Shown here: positions 22,791-30,469 of the stretch, in pieces | Layout of the letters: each line of letters starts with the position of its first letter | Numbering within the stretch: the first letter of the stretch is position 1 | Source of the DNA: Polyangiaceae bacterium | GTDB lineage: Bacteria; Myxococcota_A; Polyangia; Polyangiales; Polyangiaceae | DNA length: 38,476 nt | NCBI GenBank assembly: GCA_022842465.1 | Contig: JALHPN010000070.1 | Span: forward strand, 1-38,476 | Direction: 5' to 3' | The notes under the pieces: model-generated | Databases searched by the model: none | Told to the model about the DNA's origin: nothing | Seen by the model: the letters and a program-made list of their open reading frames with translations, nothing else | Position numbers and translations under genes: made by a program

Positions 22791-24611
22791 TCATGGGGCC
22801 GCCTTCGGCGGTGGCGGAGGGGTGCACGCCTCCGCCGAACGCGGCGGTCCCGTGTCGTCCGGCGCGCGGCACACGTCGGGCGCGAAGAACTGGAAGCCGA
22901 GCCGCGCGCAGGTGTCCTCGCGCTGTGGGCCGGGGATGGTGCCGCGGAAGATCAGGAAGCGGGCGTGGGTGCACCGCGCGACGGACAGCATCCGCTGGAG
23001 CCCGGGCTCGTCGAACGCGGGACCGGAGACCGACGCGCGGTACGCCTCGTCGGCCTCGGTCTGGTAGCGCGGGTGGATGAGGCGGCACGTGGTGCCCCGG
23101 ATCTCGGACGTGAGCTCGTAGAAGTCGGTGCCCGGGGAGCCCCACGTCACGTACGGCACGGCGATGCCGGCGCCGCAGTCGGGGAAGGTCCGGAGGATCG
23201 GGTGGACGGGCGTGACGCTCGCGAGCGGGACGGGCTCGAGGGGCGGGTAGTCGAGGAGGACGAGCGCGGGGAGCGCCGACGCGAGCGCCGTGCCCGCGCG
23301 CTTGCGTTCGCGACGGAGCGCGTTCACGCCGACGCCCACGGCGAGGAGCGCGCCGAGGTGCACCATCGTCGCGATACGGTTCGGCACCCGGTAGCGCGGG
23401 AGCACGCGGTTCACGAGGCTCACCGGCGCGACGTCGTGACCGAGCACGCGGAGCCGCCCGGGGGAGAACGCGAGGAGGAAGGAGGCGCCGGCGAGCGCGG
23501 CGGCGAAGACGAGCACGCGGCGCTCCTCGACGGTGAGGGCGCGGCGGGTGCGAGGAAGCGCAAGGCCGAGGAGCGATGCCGTCGCGAGCGCGAGGAGCGA
23601 CCAGCGGATCCCGTTCGCGCGCTCGTGCTGGTTGCCGAGGACCGATCCGCGCACGGCCTCCGTCAGCTCGGACCGGAGCGGGAGGAGATCCCTCGTCCCG
23701 AACGCGACGTCGCCCGCGACGTAGTCGATCGGCTCGGCCCCGTAGAGCCGGAGGAAGACCGCGGCGCTGTCCGCCTCGGGCGCCGTCTTCGGAGGCGGCG
23801 CCGTGCGCGACGGGGGCACGGGCACCGCGAGGCAGAAGCCGACGAACGCGGCGGCCGGAAGAGAGGCGAGGACGAGCCGCGCGACGGCGCTCCGCCGCGG
23901 CGTCCCCTCCGGGAGCACGAGGACGTAGAACGCGGCGAAGAGCGGCGCGAGCGCGGCGCCCATGATGATGTGGTAGTGCGCGGCGCAGCCGACGAAGACG
24001 AGGAGCGCGGCGGGGAGGGCGAGGCGTCGGCGCAGCCACGCCGGCGGCCTCGCGAGGAGGTGGAGCGCGAGGAGCGCGAGCGGCGCCCAGTAGAGGCCCA
24101 CGAGCGCGATGTGCACCGTCGCGCGCCCCCGGGTGAAGGGGTTGTACGCCCAGGCGAGCGCGAGGGCCGTCGCGATCACGCGCGGCCATCCGAGCGCGCG
24201 ACCGAGCGCGTAGAGGCACGCGCCGGAGAGGACCATCAGGGCCCACGCGATCGCGGTGGGCATCCGGTCCGGCGCGCAGAACGGGGCGAGGAGGACGACG
24301 AGGAAGCGCTCGACGAACGGCACGAAGATCGGCACGCCGTCGGGGGCCGAGAGCTGATCGCTCCAGATCCCCCCGAAGAGGAGGAGGTGCGGCTCACGAC
24401 GGAGCGTCTCGAGGACGAGCGTGTACTGCCACGGGTTCGTGATCGAGTCCGTGCCGTCGCCGATCATCACGCCCGGCACGCCGCGGAGGAGCGCGCCGGA
24501 CGCGGGCGCGAGGTAGGCGTAGCCAGCGGCGACGAGCGCCGCGATCGCCACGGCGTCGGGGGCCGCGCGGCGGAGTCGAGCGGACAAGGCCGTGAGGAGG
24601 GCCGAGGACAA
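22791..24611 (-). CDS. GT-C-like multi-pass membrane protein (paralog D)
   Basis: 606 residues from a TTG at 24611, the first in-frame start; it has no clear ribosome site, so the N-terminus is uncertain. Helices occupy about 20-455. Landmarks: GDGTDS (51-56), RATVHIALVGLYWAPL with His167, RVPNR (408-412), and AVPY (484-487). The soluble end is shorter than in the paralogs and lacks the terminal beta module, ending in a Pro/Thr-rich tail. It is divergent from the glycosyltransferase gene at 24689, sharing an approximately 77-nt promoter region. Probably the first gene of a three-gene minus-strand unit with 20402-22732 and the methyltransferase. Confidence 0.78.
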   Translation of the reverse strand: MSSALLTALSARLRRAAPDAVAIAALVAAGYAYLAPASGALLRGVPGVMIGDGTDSITNPWQYTLVLETLRREPHLLLFGGIWSDQLSAPDGVPIFVPFVERFLVVLLAPFCAPDRMPTAIAWALMVLSGACLYALGRALGWPRVIATALALAWAYNPFTRGRATVHIALVGLYWAPLALLALHLLARPPAWLRRRLALPAALLVFVGCAAHYHIIMGAALAPLFAAFYVLVLPEGTPRRSAVARLVLASLPAAAFVGFCLAVPVPPSRTAPPPKTAPEADSAAVFLRLYGAEPIDYVAGDVAFGTRDLLPLRSELTEAVRGSVLGNQHERANGIRWSLLALATASLLGLALPRTRRALTVEERRVLVFAAALAGASFLLAFSPGRLRVLGHDVAPVSLVNRVLPRYRVPNRIATMVHLGALLAVGVGVNALRRERKRAGTALASALPALVLLDYPPLEPVPLASVTPVHPILRTFPDCGAGIAVPYVTWGSPGTDFYELTSEIRGTTCRLIHPRYQTEADEAYRASVSGPAFDEPGLQRMLSVARCTHARFLIFRGTIPGPQREDTCARLGFQFFAPDVCRAPDDTGPPRSAEACTPPPPPKAAP

Positions 24612-24658
24612 GCGGCGGGAGCTTACTCCACGTCCTCGGTCGTCGGGGGGCGCGTGTG

Positions 24659-24680
24659 TGGTATGAGCGACGCCGGAGGG
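24659..24680 (+). promoter_or_regulatory. Possible extended -10 element and ribosome site of the GT2 gene
   Basis: TG-G-TATGAG (24659-24667) fits an extended -10. A GGAGGG ribosome site (24675-24680) lies 8-9 nt before the GTG at 24689. No good -35 is visible. The leader would be only about 15 nt. Confidence 0.3.
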
Positions 24681-24688
24681 TGCGCCCC

Positions 24689-25654
24689 GTGTCCCGCGTG
24701 CTGAGCATCGTCGTTCCCGTCTTCAACGAGGCGAAGAACGTGCAGCCGCTCTTCGACGCGCTCGAGGAGGCGTCGAAGGATCTCGGCCACGTGGTCGAGT
24801 ACGTCTTCGTCGACGACGGCAGCACCGACGACTCGGCGCTCGTCCTCACGCAGCTCGCGAAGAAGGTCGGCGAGCGCGTGAAGGTCGTCCTCCTCTCGCG
24901 GAACTTCGGCAAGGAGGTCGCGCTCTCGGCGGGCGTCACGTACGCGCGAGGGGAGGGGATCGTGACGCTCGACGCCGATCTCCAGCACCCGCCGGCGCTC
25001 CTCCCCGAGCTCGTCGCGAAGTGGACCGCCGGGGCGGACGTCGTCATCGCCGTCCGCCGCGCGACCGCGGCCAAGAGCCTCCTCCGCCGGGCGAGCTCCT
25101 TCTTCTTCCGCGTCGTCGCGCGCTCGCTCGCGGGGGACGCGCAGAAGGTGGAGGGGACGGACTACCGCCTCATCGACGCGAAGGTGCGGGAGGCGTTCCT
25201 GCTCGTCGGCGAGAAGCGGCGGGCGTACCGGCAGATCGTCGACTGGCTCGGCTTCACGCGCGCCGAGGTGCCGTTCGACGCGGGGCGGCGCCACGAGGGG
25301 ACGTCGACGTACTCGTGGCCTAAGCTGTGGAGCCTCGCGATCGACATGATCGTGTCGCGCTCGTCGGTCCCGCTCCGGATGCTGCTCTATCTGGGCGTCC
25401 TGATCTCGGTCGCGTCCGTCGTCTCCCTCGTCTGGATGCAGTTCGCGATCAACTTCTCGCCGCGCTGGCTCTACACGCCGCTGGCGAAGACCGTGGTGTT
25501 CAACACGCTCTTGAACGGGATCGTCGTGACGGCGCTCGGTGTGCTGGGGTTGTATGTTGCACGCATCCACGAGGAGGTCCTCGGCCGGCCGCTCTTCGCG
25601 GTGCGGGCGACGATCCACTGCGCGCGGGACGACGCCGAGGGAGCCGGGCGTTGA
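24689..25654 (+). CDS. GT2 polyprenol-phosphate glycosyltransferase (GtrB/DPM-like)
   Basis: 321 residues; the GTG at 24689 has GGAGGG at good spacing, so I prefer it to GTGs at 24656 and 24680. The GT-A domain (1-230) has SIVVPVFNE (about 6-14), VFVDDGSTDDS (about 39-49), SRNFGKEVALSAG, TLDADLQHPP (DxD) and GTDYRLID. Two C-terminal membrane helices follow (about 238-262 and 272-300), the GtrB/ArnC/dolichol-phosphate-mannose-synthase layout. It should load a sugar from UDP- or GDP-sugar onto undecaprenyl phosphate at the cytoplasmic face, making the donor used by GT-C enzymes nearby. The sugar is unknown. The stop overlaps the next gene's start (TTGA), so translation is coupled. Confidence 0.92.
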   Translation: MSRVLSIVVPVFNEAKNVQPLFDALEEASKDLGHVVEYVFVDDGSTDDSALVLTQLAKKVGERVKVVLLSRNFGKEVALSAGVTYARGEGIVTLDADLQHPPALLPELVAKWTAGADVVIAVRRATAAKSLLRRASSFFFRVVARSLAGDAQKVEGTDYRLIDAKVREAFLLVGEKRRAYRQIVDWLGFTRAEVPFDAGRRHEGTSTYSWPKLWSLAIDMIVSRSSVPLRMLLYLGVLISVASVVSLVWMQFAINFSPRWLYTPLAKTVVFNTLLNGIVVTALGVLGLYVARIHEEVLGRPLFAVRATIHCARDDAEGAGR

Positions 25655-26748
25655 ACCTGTTCTTCGTCGGGACCGCCGCCGAGCTCGTGAAGATGGCGCC
25701 GGTCCTCCGGGAGACGAAGCGACGCGGGCTCCCGCTCCACGTGATCGCCTCGGGCCAGAACGCGCTCCAGGGCTCCGAGCTCTGGGCGCTCGCCGACGTG
25801 GCGGGCGCGGACACGACGCTCTTCACGGAGGCGATCCCGCCGCGCGCCGTGTACCTCGCGGCGTTCCTCGCCAGGACGGCGGCGACGGGGCTCGTGGATC
25901 TCCGCCGGCTCGTCGCGCGGCACGGCGGGCCGTCGCGCGTTACGGGGATCGTGCACGGCGACACGGTCTCGACGCTCCTCGGCGCGATGCTCTTCCGCGC
26001 GCTCGGTGTGCCCGTGCACCACGTGGAGGCGGGGCTCCGGAGCTTCGCGCTGCGGGAGCCGTTCCCGGAGGAGATCTGCCGCGTGGCGGTCTCGCGGATC
26101 GCGTCGGTCGCGTACTGCCCGAACGAGTGGGCCGCGGGGCACCTCCGGCGGCCGGGGCTCCGGAAGGTCGTCACCGGCGGCAACACGCTCTACGACGCGC
26201 TCGGGCTCGCGCTCGCGGCCGAGGAGCCCGAGCCGCCCGTGCTGTCCCGCGAGCTCGCGGGGCGCTTCTTCGTGCTGGTCGTCCACCGGCAGGAGAACCT
26301 CGTCGGCGCGCGGTTCCTCCGCGGGGTGCTCGAGAAGGTGCGCGCGCGCCTGGCGAAGGGCGACGTGCGGTGCTGCTTCGTGATGCACGCCCTCACGAAG
26401 GCGGCCCTCGAGCGCGAAGGCCTCTACGAGGAGCTCGCGCGCGATCCGCGCTTCCTCCTCTTGCCCCGCCAGCCCTACGTCGGCTTCACGCGCATCCTCG
26501 CGCGCGCGGAGGCGCTCGTGACGGACGGCGGCTCGAACCAGGAGGAGTCCTTCTACCTCGGCCTCCCGTGCCTCCTCATGCGCCGGGTGACCGAGCGCAT
26601 CGAGGGCCTCGGCGAGAACGTCCTCCTCGCGCCCGAGCCGCTGGCGCGGATCGCGGAGTTCCTCGGCGACCCGAAGCGCTGGGCCCGCCCGCGCGTGACG
26701 CTGCCCGCGAGCCCCAGCGCCTTGATCGCCGCCGACCTCGGGCGGTGA
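25651..26748 (+). CDS. UDP-N-acetylglucosamine 2-epimerase-like protein (WecB family)
   Basis: 365 residues, the usual length. The TTG at 25651 overlaps the GT2 stop and follows GAGGGAG by about 8 nt. Epimerase landmarks are LFFVGTAAELVKMAPVL, HGDTVSTLLGAMLF, HHVEAGLRSF, PEEICRVAVSRI, VVHRQENL and TDGGSNQEESFYLGLP. The catalytic His of the xHRxEN motif and Glu of EAGLRS are present; the usual TGQH near the N-terminus reads SGQN, so the His at that position is lost. WecB-type enzymes convert UDP-GlcNAc to UDP-ManNAc; other epimerases of this fold use related UDP-sugars. Cytoplasmic. Its partner, the GT2 enzyme, may use the product as donor. Confidence 0.88.
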   Translation: MNLFFVGTAAELVKMAPVLRETKRRGLPLHVIASGQNALQGSELWALADVAGADTTLFTEAIPPRAVYLAAFLARTAATGLVDLRRLVARHGGPSRVTGIVHGDTVSTLLGAMLFRALGVPVHHVEAGLRSFALREPFPEEICRVAVSRIASVAYCPNEWAAGHLRRPGLRKVVTGGNTLYDALGLALAAEEPEPPVLSRELAGRFFVLVVHRQENLVGARFLRGVLEKVRARLAKGDVRCCFVMHALTKAALEREGLYEELARDPRFLLLPRQPYVGFTRILARAEALVTDGGSNQEESFYLGLPCLLMRRVTERIEGLGENVLLAPEPLARIAEFLGDPKRWARPRVTLPASPSALIAADLGR

Positions 26749-26769
26749 ACGCGACCACGACACGAATGT

Positions 26770-26789
26770 CATGCGGGGTTCCCCGCATG
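26770..26789 (+). other. Perfect 9-bp inverted repeat between epimerase and lipoprotein
   Basis: CATGCGGGG (26770-26778) and CCCCGCATG (26781-26789) pair fully around TT. It lies 21 nt after the epimerase stop and 33 nt before the lipoprotein start. With no T tract it is not a classic terminator; it may be a weak terminator stem, or a protein-binding palindrome. Confidence 0.45.
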
Positions 26790-26821
26790 GCGTGACGCGG
26801 CGGGCGTGCTCTCATGAAGCT

Positions 26822-28828
26822 GTGAGCCGCGCTCTTTCGACACTGCGTTTCGTGGCGTGCACGCTGGTTGCAGCGACCGCCGCGCTCTCTGCGTGCGAGG
26901 CGGACGAGATGGCGGGCGCCGTCGCCCCGGACGCCGCGCCCGCTGTCGTCGATGCGGCGGCCGACGCTACGAGCACGGCCGATGGGGCCCCGGGGCCGCT
27001 GTCGATCGGCCCCGTCGTCGAGATCGCCTTCGACTGCCTCCCGCCGGGCAAAGCCCGCCCCGTGCGGCAGGACCTCGGACACCAGTCGACGATCGGGCAG
27101 GTCGTCCAGGTAGGCGATCGGATCGTCAGCGCGGACGCCGGCGGATGGATCCTGTGGGACGCGGCCGCCGGTGTGGAGCTCGCGTCGGCCGCGAACGGGA
27201 AGCTCCACGGCGCCGCGGGGGCTTCCTTCCTCGTCCAGCGGAGCCCCGCCGATGCCCCCGAGATCCGCGCGCTGTCGAACGGCGCCGTCACGGGCACCGT
27301 GCCGGCGGGGTTCACGAAGTACGGCCTCGCGCTGGACGGAAGCTACGTGTGGGGCGCGTCGCCGGCGAAGCTGACGATCTGGACGGCGTTCGGCGCGGAG
27401 GTCCGCACGGAGAACGGCGACTACGCCGCCGCCGGGATCATCGCGGGCACGAACCCGCTCCGCGCCGTCGTCGGCGATGCGGTGACGATGATCGGGATCG
27501 ACACGTCGGTTCCCGTCAGGAGCGCGCCCTTCCCGGGCAGCTTTCGCGGCTGGCTCGCCGACGGGACGGCGTTCGTGATGCGCGAAGGTCCGACGCAGCT
27601 CCGCATCCGTGACGCCGCAGGCGCGGAGATCGCGGAGCTCACCGCGCAGGCCGGCGCGACGGAGATCTTCGGCGGCCGCGAGGGCCACGTCTGGCGCTCC
27701 GCCGTCATCGACGTGAAGAAGAGGACGCTCGATGTCTGGGACATCGGTGGCCCCGAGCCCGTGCAGCACGTGGAGCTCGGACCCCGCGAGGGCGTGCTCG
27801 AGAGCCGCGGGCACGTCATGGTCGGCGCCCTGGACGAGCTGACGGAGCTCGCCGACATGCGGCCGCCCGCGACCCCGGTCGCGCTCTTCAGGCTCGGCGT
27901 GACGATCACCCGCGAGGAGCACGCGTTTCCGTTCCTTCCGTCCGCGTTCGCGGTCGGACCGGCCGGAGAGTTGTCTGTCGCGTGGAGAGGCGTCGTCACG
28001 CGGCCCGATGTCGGTGTCGAGCTCGGCTGCGGGACGATCCGGGCGATGCACGGGGTGAAGGACGCGCTCGCGGTGGTCACCCATGCTGGGCGCGTGATGG
28101 TCGCCGACATTCCAACAGGCGCGCTGCGCTTCGACCAAAGGAACACGGGCGTCGTGGCAGCGACCACGTCCGCGTCCGGCGATGCAATCGCGATCCTGAG
28201 GAACGATCCGAGCGAGGATCGTGTCGTCGCCGTCCCGTCGGGCGACGTCCTCCTCGACGTGCGCCGCCCGGTCCTGAGCGGTGACGGCACCCGCGCGCTG
28301 CACACGGTCCCGGGCGTTGGCGTCGGCGTCACCGTCGTCGCGACGAACGTTCTCGAGCAACCCGTCTTGCCGCTGACCGTTCCCTACGCCGGCGCCATCT
28401 CGCCCGACGGGCGCGCGTTCGCCGTCACCGGATTCTACACTTATCCCGACGGCTACTACCCTCCGCCGCCCCGCGTGAACCTCGTCGCCGACGGCACGTC
28501 CCGCGGCTCGTACCCTGAAGCGTCGATCGTGGCGTGGCTCGACGACGACACGTTCCTGGTCCACAGCGTCGAACAAGGGGGCGGAGGCAGGCCGCACCTC
28601 CTCTACACGGGGCAAGCCGGGCGTGGTCGTGACGGGCGATTGAAGTTCGCGACGAAAGCGCCCACGCCGGCCGAGAGGGTCATCCGCCAGGACCGGATCC
28701 TCTCGGGTCTCACCCTGCTCGACTTCGATCGACGCGCGCAGCCACTGCCCTTCACAGTGGTGCCGACCCCGGTCGGCTCGCGCCTCGTCGGCGTCCACGG
28801 CCGCGCGCTGCGCTACGTGACGTGGTGA
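26822..28828 (+). CDS. Predicted lipoprotein with beta-propeller-like repeats
   Basis: 668 residues from the GTG at 26822, which opens a lipoprotein signal (VACTLVAATAALSAC, lipobox LSAC). A 30-residue Ala/Asp linker follows. The rest repeats short beta units of the WD40/PQQ kind: GWILWDAAAGVELAS, SPAKLTIWTAFGAEV, RTLDVWDIGGPEP, AGRVMVADIPTGALRF, PSGDVLLDVRRPVLS and SPDGRAFAVTGFYTYPDG. No family is certain. The tail reads like a display or monitoring protein of the outer envelope. It is preceded by an inverted repeat and followed by 126 nt before the next gene. Function unknown. Confidence 0.8.
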   Translation: MSRALSTLRFVACTLVAATAALSACEADEMAGAVAPDAAPAVVDAAADATSTADGAPGPLSIGPVVEIAFDCLPPGKARPVRQDLGHQSTIGQVVQVGDRIVSADAGGWILWDAAAGVELASAANGKLHGAAGASFLVQRSPADAPEIRALSNGAVTGTVPAGFTKYGLALDGSYVWGASPAKLTIWTAFGAEVRTENGDYAAAGIIAGTNPLRAVVGDAVTMIGIDTSVPVRSAPFPGSFRGWLADGTAFVMREGPTQLRIRDAAGAEIAELTAQAGATEIFGGREGHVWRSAVIDVKKRTLDVWDIGGPEPVQHVELGPREGVLESRGHVMVGALDELTELADMRPPATPVALFRLGVTITREEHAFPFLPSAFAVGPAGELSVAWRGVVTRPDVGVELGCGTIRAMHGVKDALAVVTHAGRVMVADIPTGALRFDQRNTGVVAATTSASGDAIAILRNDPSEDRVVAVPSGDVLLDVRRPVLSGDGTRALHTVPGVGVGVTVVATNVLEQPVLPLTVPYAGAISPDGRAFAVTGFYTYPDGYYPPPPRVNLVADGTSRGSYPEASIVAWLDDDTFLVHSVEQGGGGRPHLLYTGQAGRGRDGRLKFATKAPTPAERVIRQDRILSGLTLLDFDRRAQPLPFTVVPTPVGSRLVGVHGRALRYVTW

Positions 28829-28954
28829 CGAGCGGAACGACCGCCGGCCCGGGACTTTCCGCGGCCCGGCTTGCCTGCAGGCCCTCGCGAAAGTAGGTTT
28901 CCCGCGCGTCCGGGGCTGCGGCAGCGTGGCACGGCGCGAGAGAACGACCGACTC

Positions 28955-30469
28955 GTGGCGTCCCCCATCGCGAAGCACAAGAAGATCGTGGTGTTCGTCG
29001 GCCTCGCCGCGAGCGCCGTCTTCACGTTCCTCGCGCTCCGCCGGCTCGATTTCGCCGCCCTCCGCTTCGCCCTCTCGAACACGAACCTCTTTCCGTGGGT
29101 GCCCCTCGGCATCCTCTCGTACATCGCGGGTCACGTCGTGCGCGGGCAGCGGTGCCGGCTCCTCGTGCGCCGCGAGGCGAAGCTCCCGCTCGCGACCGCG
29201 AGCAACATCGTCGTCGTCGGCTACGCGTCGAACAACGTGTTCCCGGCCCGGCTCGGCGAGCTCGTCCGCGCCGGCATGCTCGCCGAGCGGACGGGGATCC
29301 CGATCGCGCAGTCGCTCATGATCACGTTCATCGAGCGCGTGCTCGACGGCCTCGCGATCATCCTCCTCCTCGTCCTCGGCTCGATGCAGGAGGGCGCCCC
29401 CGCCTGGACGCACGATCTCGTCCGGGTGGCCCTCCTCGTCTTCGGCGGCGCGAGCGGCGTCATGCTCCTCGGCGTCTTTGCGCCGAGCCTCGTCGTCACG
29501 GGCGCGGGCCGCCTCGGCAACAAGCTCGGCGTGAAGTGGCACGATCGCCTCGTCTCCCTCGCGACGAGCATCATGAACGCCGGCAGCTGCCTCCGCGATC
29601 CGCGCGACGCGGCGAAGATCCTCGGGCTCAGCGTCGTCGTCTGGGTGCTCGAGGCCGGCCTCTTCATCGCCATCCTCCCCGCCTTCGGGCTCCCGCTCTC
29701 GGCGTCGACGGGCGCCGTGGCGATGAGCGTCACGAACCTCGGTCTCCTCGTCCCGTCGAGCCCGGGCTTCATCGGCCCGTTCCACTTCTTCGCGTCGCGC
29801 GCGATCATGGCGCACGGGTTCGGCGAGCCCGTCGCGCTCGCGTACGCCACCGTCGTCCACCTCGCGTTCTACGTCCCGGTCACGATCTGGGGCGCGCTCG
29901 CGATGCTCCGCTACGGCGTCGAGGTCGGCGCGACGGCGGCGATCGCGCGCGAGGCCCGCGCCCCCGGCGCCACGACTCAGGTCGGGGGCGTGAAGGTCCT
30001 CGAGATCGCCGCGCTCTCGCCGATCCGCACGAGCGAGAAGGCGTCGGCCTTCACCTTCGGCCTCGTGGAAGCGATCTGCAGCATCGACGGACGACCGTCG
30101 CATCCCGAGGCGACGCAGGTGGCGGCTGATTTCGTGCACGGCCAGCTCGCGTCGCTCCCGCCTCCGCTCGCGGTCATGTTCAACGCGGGGATGACGTTCT
30201 TCCGCTTCGTCACCCGCCTCCGCTACCTCCGCGGCTACTGCGATCTCTCGCTCGAGACGCGCTACCGCTGGACGACGCAGTGGGCGGCGGGGCGGATCGG
30301 GCTCCTCCGGAAGCTCTTCAAGCCCGTCCGGGCGACGGCGTTCCTCGCGTACTACGATCACCCCGCCGTGCGCGCGCCGCTCGTCGAGCGGACGTCCGTC
30401 GTCTCGGCCCGTGATCTCGTGCGTCCGCGCGAAGCCGTGGCCGCCGCCGTCGAGGGAGAGGAAGGATGA
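28955..30469 (+). CDS. Flippase-like (LPG synthase TM / UPF0104) protein fused to a soluble helical domain
   Basis: 504 residues from the GTG at 28955. Residues about 10-320 are the membrane part of the lysylphosphatidylglycerol-synthase/AglD-like family, with hallmarks NNVFPARLGELVRAG (93-107) and SSPGFIGPFHFF (268-279). Residues about 330-504 are soluble and helical: NAGMTFFRFVTRLRYLRGY, SLETRYRWTTQW, LRKLFKPVRATAFLAYYDHP. These resemble the N-terminal helical domain that normally precedes the GMC domain in long-chain alcohol oxidases. The next gene encodes a GMC oxidoreductase and overlaps by 4 nt (ATGA). I infer that the domain moved from the enzyme to the membrane protein, or that the two were split. 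First gene of a six-gene operon. Confidence 0.78.
   Translation: MASPIAKHKKIVVFVGLAASAVFTFLALRRLDFAALRFALSNTNLFPWVPLGILSYIAGHVVRGQRCRLLVRREAKLPLATASNIVVVGYASNNVFPARLGELVRAGMLAERTGIPIAQSLMITFIERVLDGLAIILLLVLGSMQEGAPAWTHDLVRVALLVFGGASGVMLLGVFAPSLVVTGAGRLGNKLGVKWHDRLVSLATSIMNAGSCLRDPRDAAKILGLSVVVWVLEAGLFIAILPAFGLPLSASTGAVAMSVTNLGLLVPSSPGFIGPFHFFASRAIMAHGFGEPVALAYATVVHLAFYVPVTIWGALAMLRYGVEVGATAAIAREARAPGATTQVGGVKVLEIAALSPIRTSEKASAFTFGLVEAICSIDGRPSHPEATQVAADFVHGQLASLPPPLAVMFNAGMTFFRFVTRLRYLRGYCDLSLETRYRWTTQWAAGRIGLLRKLFKPVRATAFLAYYDHPAVRAPLVERTSVVSARDLVRPREAVAAAVEGEEG

Noticed and set aside
20261..23080. A 939-codon open frame on the plus strand
   Set aside because: Antisense to the GT-C-like proteins and methyltransferase; composition is dominated by Arg, Glu and Ala with no recognisable domain.
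26576..30361. A 1261-codon open frame on the minus strand
   Set aside because: It lies antisense to the propeller lipoprotein and the flippase-like gene, has only low-complexity Arg/Glu/Asp/Gly-rich sequence and no motif. GC-rich third positions leave few stop codons on the opposite strand.
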